From the NCBI GenBank assembly GCA_030066015.1, contig JASJCL010000028.1, positions 1-60,571 of the forward strand: DNA of 60,571 bases, read 5' to 3'. The notes under the pieces were generated by a model. The model was not told where the DNA came from. It worked only from the letters and a program-made list of their open reading frames with translations, and made no database searches. The first letter of the stretch is position 1; each line of letters starts with the position of its first letter. The stretch comes from Desulfosarcinaceae bacterium. Its GTDB lineage: Bacteria; Desulfobacterota; Desulfobacteria; Desulfobacterales; Desulfosarcinaceae. The position numbers and the translations under genes were made by a program. Shown one piece after another: positions 54,758-60,571 of the stretch.

Positions 54758-55216
54758 TTACTTGAACACCGTCGGCGAACTCACCTTTTTCAAGTCCCAA
54801 CCCTTGATCTTGTAAGACTTGTCGTGCACGCCAGGGTTGAAATAGACGTACGTCTTCTTGATGAGCTCCTCGTCCATATAGATGGGCAGGGGGGTCAACT
54901 GGCCAAAGGGCGGCACGCACCCCACCTCGCACCCCACCCGCTCGAGCACCTGCTCCGGTTTGGCGAAGGAGACCTTCTTGGTGCCGAGGTCGGCAGCGGC
55001 CTTTTTCCACTCCACCTTTTTATTGCCGGGCAGCACCAGCACAACCATCCGCTTCTCCTTGGTCATCAGCACCAGTGATTTTACCGTCTCCGCTTCGGTT
55101 ACCCCCAGGGCTTCGGCCATGGCGGGGTTGGTATAGACCGGCTCGTGGTCGACGGCTTCATATTCGATCCGGTTCTCCTGAAGAATGCCAATGATCTTCT
55201 CTTCAACGGCGGACAT
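54758..55216 (-). CDS. YbaK/ProX-type aminoacyl-tRNA deacylase
   Basis: A 152-residue protein of the YbaK/EbsC family. It has the Lys and acidic pocket residues in VKSLVLMTKEKRMVVLVLPGNKKVEWKKAA, then GCEVGCVPPFGQLTPLPIYMDEEL, the glycine-proline loop of the editing site. Family members hydrolyse mischarged aminoacyl-tRNAs, for example Cys- or Ala-tRNA-Pro. GGAGAG lies before the ATG at 55216. It is convergent with the transglycosylase gene. Confidence 0.92.
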   Translation of the reverse strand: MSAVEEKIIGILQENRIEYEAVDHEPVYTNPAMAEALGVTEAETVKSLVLMTKEKRMVVLVLPGNKKVEWKKAAADLGTKKVSFAKPEQVLERVGCEVGCVPPFGQLTPLPIYMDEELIKKTYVYFNPGVHDKSYKIKGWDLKKVSSPTVFK

Positions 55217-55323
55217 GTGACTCTCCTGTGTGTCTTTTCCTTAGCGAAACTAGCGCGCTGGGGCACCGGCTCACATAAGCGGTAGCCAGCGTCACCAAAG
55301 GGGACGCATCACCACACGCCGCG

Positions 55324-57327
55324 TTAGCTGCGTGTGGCCTCGTCCACAACTTCGGCGATATCCTTGACCACAATCTCCGATTCGGCGTCCCGCAGGCCGT
55401 CGCTCAGCATGGTGGCGCAGAAGGGACAGGCGGCGGTGACCGTGCCGCACCCGCTGCGGATCACCTCCTCGGCGCGCGACATGTTGATGCGCGTCCCCAG
55501 GGTCTCCTCCATGAACATGCGCCCGCCGCCGGCGCCGCAACAAAAGCCCTTATCGCCGATTCGCTCCAGCTCTGTCAACTGCCCGTTGTTCATGGAGCGG
55601 AGCAGGTCCCGGGGGCTCTGGGTGATGCCGTTCCAGCGGCCCAGGTAGCAGGAATCGTGGAAGGAGAGGTTGCCCAGGCTGTTGCCGCCGGGCACCAGCC
55701 GCCCCTGCCGGTGCAGGTCGAGAAGGTAGTCGGCATGGTTGAGGACCGGGTAGTCGGCGCCGAACTGACCATACTCGTTCTTGAGGATGTTGTAACAATG
55801 GGGACAGCTGGTGAGGATCTGTTTGGGATTGTACTGGTTCAGCACTTCGGCGTTCTGCTGCATCAGCATCTGGGCCAGGTATTCGTTTCCCGCCCGGCGG
55901 GCCATATCGCCGTTGCAGGCCTCTTCGGGGCCCAGGATGGCGAACTTGACCCCGGCGCGCTGGAGGACCCTGGCCATCGCCTGGGAAATCTTCTTGCCGC
56001 GGTCGTCGAAACTGCCGGCGCATCCCACAAACCAGAGCAGGTCGGCATCAGGTGCGTCGCACATCAGGGGCACGTCCAACCCCTTGCACCAATCGGCGCG
56101 GGTGTCGGCCGAAAAGCCCCACGGGTTGGCCTGGTTCTCCAGGTTGGTGAAGGTCTCCTGGACCTCGGGCGGAAAGGCGGCCTCCATGAGAACCTGGTGT
56201 TTGCGACTCTCGATGATGAAGTCGAGGTGCTCGATATTCACCGGGCAGATGTCTTCGCACGCCCGACAGGTGGTGCAGGACCAGAGCACGTCCTGGGTGA
56301 TCTCTCCCTCCTCCCGCACCAGGGGCGAAATCCCTTCGGCGTTGTGGGCCAGCACGGCATCCGCCTGGTCAAACAGATCCACTTTTATGTCGTGGACGAT
56401 CTTTTTTGGAGAGAGCGGTTTGTCCGTGGCGGCCGCCGGGCATTGTTCTTCACAGCGGCCACATTCGGTGCAGGCGTAGAGATTGAGGACGTTTTTCCAG
56501 TTGAGTTCATTGACACGGCCCAGCCCGTAGGTTTCCGCCTCCTCGTCCTCCAGGTCGGTCTTGAGAATCGCCTTTTCGCGCTCCAGCGGCTTGAGGTAGA
56601 CGTTGGGCACCGCCGCCAGAAGGTGGAGATGCTTCGAGCCGGGAATGTAGATCAGGAAGCCGAGGATGGTGGCCATATGGATCCAGTAGCTGATCTCGTA
56701 CCCCGTCATCTGCTGAGCGGCCGAGAGGCTGCCCAGGTCGAAGACGCTGACCAGCAGCGCGGATACTGGAAAAACCCCCACGTAGCTGAATCCCTCGGGC
56801 TGCGGCAGCAGGGTTTGGAAGGCGTTGAGAAAGTGGAAGGTGATAATGATCACGGAGGTGAACAGGATGATGAGATTGGCGTCCATCCCCATGGTCAGGT
56901 ATTTGGGGCGCACCAGCAGTCGGCGATAGAGGGCATAGCCCAGGCCCACCAGGACGAGGGCGGCCAAAAAGTCGGCCACGAAAAGGAAACCGCCATAGAG
57001 ACCCGGGGCCAGGTGGGCGATCTCAAAAGCGGGGCAAACCCCTTTGATCATCAGCTCCAAGCTGTGGGGCTGGACGGCCAGGAAGCCGAAGAAGATCAGG
57101 GTGTGGGCCAGGCCGGGAAGGGATTTGCGGCGCACGTTGCGCTGGCCGATGACGTCCGTGAAAAAGACCCCGACGCGCTCTTTGACCCGGTCGTAGGTAA
57201 AGGCGCTCGCGCCCTCAACGGCCATCATGAGCTGATACAGCCGCCGGACGCGGATGAAGAACAGGGCGAAGGCCCCGACCAGGGCAAACAGCATAATGGC
57301 GGATTTAAGAATGATGTAGGTGTCCAT
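55324..57327 (-). CDS. EMO-type membrane Fe-S oxidoreductase (ETF:quinone, Hdr-like)
   Basis: A 667-residue membrane enzyme. Residues 1-250 hold about six helices, with His residues that could bind haem b (GLAHTLIFFGFLAV, FHFLNAF). Two 4Fe-4S motifs follow: CTECGRCEEQCPA near 300 and CTTCRACEDICPV near 365. The C-terminal half carries two CCG-type cluster domains (VGCAGSFDDRGKK, SCPHCYNIL, SCYLG, KGFCCGAGGGRM, CPFCATML), as in HdrD/HdrB. This matches the membrane oxidoreductases that take electrons from EtfAB and pass them to menaquinone. etfBA and an mttB-like gene lie upstream on the same strand, forming one cluster. A DgcB-like demethylase partner is an alternative reading. Confidence 0.88.
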   Translation of the reverse strand: MDTYIILKSAIMLFALVGAFALFFIRVRRLYQLMMAVEGASAFTYDRVKERVGVFFTDVIGQRNVRRKSLPGLAHTLIFFGFLAVQPHSLELMIKGVCPAFEIAHLAPGLYGGFLFVADFLAALVLVGLGYALYRRLLVRPKYLTMGMDANLIILFTSVIIITFHFLNAFQTLLPQPEGFSYVGVFPVSALLVSVFDLGSLSAAQQMTGYEISYWIHMATILGFLIYIPGSKHLHLLAAVPNVYLKPLEREKAILKTDLEDEEAETYGLGRVNELNWKNVLNLYACTECGRCEEQCPAAATDKPLSPKKIVHDIKVDLFDQADAVLAHNAEGISPLVREEGEITQDVLWSCTTCRACEDICPVNIEHLDFIIESRKHQVLMEAAFPPEVQETFTNLENQANPWGFSADTRADWCKGLDVPLMCDAPDADLLWFVGCAGSFDDRGKKISQAMARVLQRAGVKFAILGPEEACNGDMARRAGNEYLAQMLMQQNAEVLNQYNPKQILTSCPHCYNILKNEYGQFGADYPVLNHADYLLDLHRQGRLVPGGNSLGNLSFHDSCYLGRWNGITQSPRDLLRSMNNGQLTELERIGDKGFCCGAGGGRMFMEETLGTRINMSRAEEVIRSGCGTVTAACPFCATMLSDGLRDAESEIVVKDIAEVVDEATRS

Positions 57328-57451
57328 AGAGCGCTAATCTCCGATCGTCTCAATCATTGATGGGCTGCCATCCGGACGGCCATGCACCTCCTGCCGGCGC
57401 ACGGCTGGTGTCGGGTGGGAAAGCGTTGCGGGCATCGGTTGCCCGCAACGC

Positions 57452-58906
57452 TCACGGAATCATCGTTCCCTGCTGGATCCGCTCGATGACGGTATCACTG
57501 AGCTGGGGATAGTACAATTTCTGCGTTGCCGCTTCATTGATGGTGTTTTCCCAGAGCCGAAAACTGTCCACATTCCGCAGGGTGTGGTCGGCGCTCTTGG
57601 GATTTCCCTTTTCGGCAATTTCCCGGATACCGTCAAGGGCGGTATCATCCGCCGGGAAGTACATGGGAATCGTGCCGCGGTCGGTCGGACTCTCGGCGAA
57701 TGCCATCCGGGAGGAGCGCTCCCGTTGGCAGTCTTCGAGGAACTTCTCCAGGCTGAAGAAGTTCAGGCTGCCCAAGGCCCCCATGGCGTGGCGGATGATG
57801 TGGACCCCATATTTGCGCAGGGAGTTGCGGCTCAGTTCCGATTCGGATACGGCTTGGAGGGAGACCTCTGTGAGGCTGGTACTGCCGCCCGATTGGGCGC
57901 TGGGAAGACCCGTGATCCAGGTATTGACCCGCGCCATGGCGGCGTTGATCAGCGGCTGGTGAGGCGAGCTGTAGGAGAGGTCGCCGCCCATCTCCACCAC
58001 ACCCGGTATGCCGCCGTGCAGACATACGGTGCCGGGATTGAGCGTCTGGGCGATCACCATCATAAAGAGCACCTGGGCATGAATTTGGGTGAGGAGTGCT
58101 TCCGGGCTGCCGGCCCCCGACATGCCGGCGATGGTGAGGTCCAGCAAGAGAAGATTGTTGCCGGTGCGAACACTGCGCAGAAAGTAATCCACCATGGAGG
58201 ACATGGGGGTCAGGGAGGTGATCAGGCTTGTGCCGTCCACCCAGTGGTCCTTGCCCTTCAAGTAGGTGACCTCATCGTCCGACATCCCCGTGGTGGCCGT
58301 CATCTTCAGCCCGGAGAAGTGCTTCTCCATCAGTTGGGCGACCTCATACAGGGAGATGCTCTTGTCATGGGCCACCGGTAGGCTGAAGATGCCCACCACG
58401 TCCTGCTGCTCGCCCACCACCTGGACGATGCGCTCATACTCCGCGCGGCTGGCGGCGCGCAGCTCGTCATCGGTAGTGCGTTTGAGAAAGGGCGGTGTGG
58501 CGCCCGTTCCGAAGGTGTTGGTGCCGGGATCTCCCGGTATCTGATGTGGCACCAGATCGAGGCAGCGGTCGATGTAGTCCCGCTTCAGGGGGATGAAGAT
58601 GGCGGTTTCGTTCTCGAAGTCGATCGCATCGGCCGCCATCAGGATCTCCATGAGCGTCTGGTCTTCCGCGATGTTCATGCCGATCTCGGTCAACACCCGC
58701 TTGCCGTTTTCGTCGATACGCGCGTATATTGCTTTTTCGGCAATCAGGGCGTCCATATCCTCCAGACGCCAGCGGATCTTCTCCAGGAGCGCCGCATCTG
58801 CCACGCTTTCCATCAGCTCCGCGTAGATGTTCTTGGCGGTCTCGAAATGGGTTGCGCGTTCCTGACGAAGTCCCTCTTCGAATGCTTGCAAGGCACGATC
58901 GCTCAT
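57452..58906 (-). CDS. MttB-superfamily methyltransferase lacking pyrrolysine
   Basis: A 484-residue TIM-barrel protein of the trimethylamine methyltransferase (COG5598) superfamily. Landmarks: GKRVLTEIGMNI, the PGDPGTNTFGTGATPPFLKR loop, LTPMSSMVDYFLRS, LLLLDLTIAGMSGAGSP and TVCLHGGIPGVVEMGGDLSYSSPHQPL. The frame has no amber codon, so it is one of the many bacterial non-pyrrolysine relatives that demethylate quaternary amines such as glycine betaine, proline betaine or carnitine. Which substrate is used cannot be told. No corrinoid protein lies beside it; mtbC at the other end of the window is one candidate partner. It sits between etfA and the EMO gene, an unusual setting. Confidence 0.88.
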   Translation of the reverse strand: MSDRALQAFEEGLRQERATHFETAKNIYAELMESVADAALLEKIRWRLEDMDALIAEKAIYARIDENGKRVLTEIGMNIAEDQTLMEILMAADAIDFENETAIFIPLKRDYIDRCLDLVPHQIPGDPGTNTFGTGATPPFLKRTTDDELRAASRAEYERIVQVVGEQQDVVGIFSLPVAHDKSISLYEVAQLMEKHFSGLKMTATTGMSDDEVTYLKGKDHWVDGTSLITSLTPMSSMVDYFLRSVRTGNNLLLLDLTIAGMSGAGSPEALLTQIHAQVLFMMVIAQTLNPGTVCLHGGIPGVVEMGGDLSYSSPHQPLINAAMARVNTWITGLPSAQSGGSTSLTEVSLQAVSESELSRNSLRKYGVHIIRHAMGALGSLNFFSLEKFLEDCQRERSSRMAFAESPTDRGTIPMYFPADDTALDGIREIAEKGNPKSADHTLRNVDSFRLWENTINEAATQKLYYPQLSDTVIERIQQGTMIP

Positions 58907-58998
58907 CGGAATGCCTCCTTTGTGGCCGTAAAGTGAGGTTGGGGGCGGCCGTCATCGGTGCCCCCGGATGGGATGACGCTTGGGCTTGCCGGTACCGC

Positions 58999-59946
58999 CT
59001 ACCTCAGCGCCTCCGTCAACATCGGCACCACGTCGAAGATATCGCCCACGATGCCGTAGTCGCATTTCTCGAAGATCGGCGCGTCCTTGTCGGTGTTGAT
59101 CGCCACGATGATCTTGGACGTTTTCATGCCGGCAAAGTGCTGCACACTGCCGGAGAGACCGCAGGCGATGTAGAGCTTGGGGCTGACGGTCTTGCCGGTT
59201 TGGCCCACCTGCATGCCGTGGGGGGCGTAGCCGGCATCCACAGCGGCGCGCGAGGCGCCCACGGCGGCGCCCAGTGGTTCCGCCAGCGCCTCCAGCATCT
59301 TGAAGTTATCCGCGGAAGCGATGGGGCGTCCGCCGGTGACGATGACGGCCGCTTCGGTAAGATCGACCTTGGCGCCGCCGGCCTGCTGCACCTCGAGGAT
59401 CTCCACCAGCCCCGGATCCTCCAGCGGGACCTCAAAATGGCCGCTCTCGGCCGCGGTTTCGTCCGCCACCGCCTCGATCGTGTTGGGCCGCAGGGTGCAG
59501 AGCAGCGGTTCGGCAGCGATCTTGATGGTGGCGAAGGTTTTGCCCGAGAAGTGGGATTTGCGCACCGCCCCCGCGTCCCAGTCGACACCGACGGCATCGG
59601 AGACCAGGGGCAGCTCCCGGAGGGCCGCCAATCGTGCGAAGAGATCGCGGCCGGCCGCGCTGGCCAACCCCATGAGCCCGTTGAGCCCGAACTCGTCGAT
59701 GGCCTTGTCCAGGATGCGGGCCAGAAGATCGGGCGCGCTCGCCGCATCACCGCTCTGGGCGGCCACTTGGATCACGCGACCGGCGCCATAGGCACCCAGG
59801 TCGGCCTTGGTCGCTTCGGGGTCGGCGCCCACGACGAACGCCACCACATCGTTGGCCCCACCCGCCCGGGCCGCCGTCAACACACCGTAATTGGTGGCCT
59901 TCACGCCGCCACCGTCGGTCTCTATCAATACGCCAATTGTGGCCAT
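58999..59946 (-). CDS. etfA: Electron transfer flavoprotein alpha subunit
   Basis: A 315-residue FAD-binding subunit. The N-terminal half is the usual Rossmann-like part. The C-terminal FAD domain shows VIVTGGRPIASADNFKMLEALAE, GASRAAVDAGYAP, QVGQTGKTVSPKLYIACGLSGSVQHFAGM and IVAINTDKDAPIF, the complete family signature. It carries electrons from a dehydrogenase to the EMO protein. It lies 18 bases downstream of etfB and 92 bases upstream of the mttB-like gene. Confidence 0.95.
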   Translation of the reverse strand: MATIGVLIETDGGGVKATNYGVLTAARAGGANDVVAFVVGADPEATKADLGAYGAGRVIQVAAQSGDAASAPDLLARILDKAIDEFGLNGLMGLASAAGRDLFARLAALRELPLVSDAVGVDWDAGAVRKSHFSGKTFATIKIAAEPLLCTLRPNTIEAVADETAAESGHFEVPLEDPGLVEILEVQQAGGAKVDLTEAAVIVTGGRPIASADNFKMLEALAEPLGAAVGASRAAVDAGYAPHGMQVGQTGKTVSPKLYIACGLSGSVQHFAGMKTSKIIVAINTDKDAPIFEKCDYGIVGDIFDVVPMLTEALR

Positions 59947-59964
59947 GGTTATATCTCCTCTAAT

Positions 59965-60571
59965 TTAGATGACTTTCTCTTCGTCTTTGAGAATACGGAC
60001 CAGTTCGCTCACTTGGCCCTTCAGATCGCCCGACAGCATTTCGGCGCCGGAGCGTTCTGGAACGGCCTCGAGTTTCGTCAGCTCGGTAGTGCTCTCCGCC
60101 GCGACTCCCAGGTCGGCCAACGGCATCTGGGCCACCGGTTTCTTTTTGGCCTTCATGATGTCGGGGAACTTGGGATAGCGGGGCTCATTGAGGCCTTTGG
60201 TGGCGCCCAGAACACAGGGCAGGTTCACCGCCATCTTGACCCGCGTCCCGCCGTCCATTTCGCGCTGCACCACGGCTTTGCCATCCGCCACTTCGAGGCC
60301 GTTGATCTCGTTGACCACGGGCAGGTTCATGGCGGCGGCCAGCCGGTAGGCAGTCTGAAATCCCTCGGTGTCCACGGCGCCCTTGCCGGCCAGAATCAGA
60401 TCGGGCTGACCGTCTTTGGCGATGGCCGCCTGGAGCGCTTTGGCCGTGGTGATGCTGTCGAGGAACTGGCCGTCCACCGTGACCAGGATGCCGCGCGCGG
60501 CGCCCATGGCCATGGCCTGGCGCAGGGTGGCCGCCGCGGCCGCCTGGCCCACAGTCACTGCGATCACTTCG
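59965..60571 (-). CDS. etfB: Electron transfer flavoprotein beta subunit (5' end missing)
   Basis: Partial gene; the frame runs off the right edge. At least 200 residues are seen, including ILVTVDGQFLDSITTAKALQAAIAK, PDLILAGKGAVDTEGFQTAYRLAAAMNLPVV (the adenine-nucleotide binding loop), LPCVLGATKGLNEPRYPKFPDIMKAKKKP (family signature) and a typical C-terminal LKDEEKVI. It is the first visible gene of the etfBA-mttB-EMO cluster. Its start and any upstream dehydrogenase lie beyond the window. Confidence 0.93.
   Translation of the reverse strand, partial: EVIAVTVGQAAAAATLRQAMAMGAARGILVTVDGQFLDSITTAKALQAAIAKDGQPDLILAGKGAVDTEGFQTAYRLAAAMNLPVVNEINGLEVADGKAVVQREMDGGTRVKMAVNLPCVLGATKGLNEPRYPKFPDIMKAKKKPVAQMPLADLGVAAESTTELTKLEAVPERSGAEMLSGDLKGQVSELVRILKDEEKVI

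Noticed and set aside
55657-57360. Plus-strand frame opposite the EMO gene
   Set aside because: It has no domain or ribosome binding site and lies over a gene with clear iron-sulfur motifs.

Overview
The window is a GC-rich stretch of bacterial chromosome, most likely from a Desulfobacterota (deltaproteobacterial) lineage. The support is a bacterial dimethylamine methyltransferase gene with an in-frame amber codon, an undecahaem cytochrome c, a membrane ETF:quinone oxidoreductase (EMO type) with etfBA, tandem PilZ and NtrC-type regulators, and pyruvate phosphate dikinase. I see no rRNA, tRNA, CRISPR array, prophage or insertion sequence. About 50 genes are supported.

The most striking property is recoding. 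Three genes only make sense if a stop codon is read as an amino acid. mtbB (90-1496) has UAG at codon 356, where methanogen MtbB carries pyrrolysine. An 11-haem cytochrome (15883-17217) has UGA at codon 68, followed by a hairpin that fits the bacterial SECIS description. A small exported rhodanese (27500-27913) has UGA at codon 96, in place of the second Cys of the usual Cys-Ala-Cys-Pro-Asn-Glu motif. Using both the 21st and 22nd amino acids is known for a few deltaproteobacteria, notably a gutless-worm symbiont. The pyl and sel machinery must lie outside this window. UAG and UGA also end many ordinary genes here, including UAG at the end of mtbB itself, so decoding must depend on context.

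Layout. 1-2.2 kb: mtbB-mtbC, methylamine demethylation. 2.3-10.6 kb: a DUF6623-like protein; a fusion of a Clp1/Grc3-type P-loop domain to an RNase Z-type metallo-beta-lactamase; a membrane spermidine-synthase-like protein coupled to an exported isoaspartyl methyltransferase; an SDR. 10.6-15 kb: MocR regulator with a dyad operator, SatD operon, AraC-GyrI regulator, TrmO. 15-18.8 kb: selenocytochrome-rhodanese pair and an HtrA-like protease. 19-28.8 kb: flavoprotein, histidine kinase, small metabolic genes, DUF1835, a membrane sensor-like protein, a permease translationally close to the selenorhodanese, and a dihaem lipoprotein. 29-43.7 kb: PilZ protein, ppdK, YbjQ-YbjQ-M48 operon, lipoprotein, alpha/beta hydrolase, a histidine kinase/NtrC pair, TPR and DUF4331 proteins. 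44.1-47.5 kb: a tightly packed five-gene run (class I amidotransferase, poly-gamma-glutamate hydrolase, DUF2809 membrane protein, nitroreductase, nucleoside hydrolase). 47.6-55.2 kb: Slp lipoprotein, cmoAB, znuCB, a uracil/xanthine permease, OsmC, lytic transglycosylase, YbaK. 55.3-60.6 kb: etfB-etfA-mttB-like-EMO, all on the minus strand, linking a pyrrolysine-free MttB homologue to electron entry into the quinone pool.

Together the two ends suggest life on methylated amines: Pyl-dependent MtbB/MtbC at one end, and an MttB-superfamily enzyme with an ETF-to-menaquinone route at the other. Multihaem cytochromes and rhodaneses point to anaerobic respiration and sulfur or selenium chemistry. All functions are read from sequence features and memory of protein families; no database search was run.
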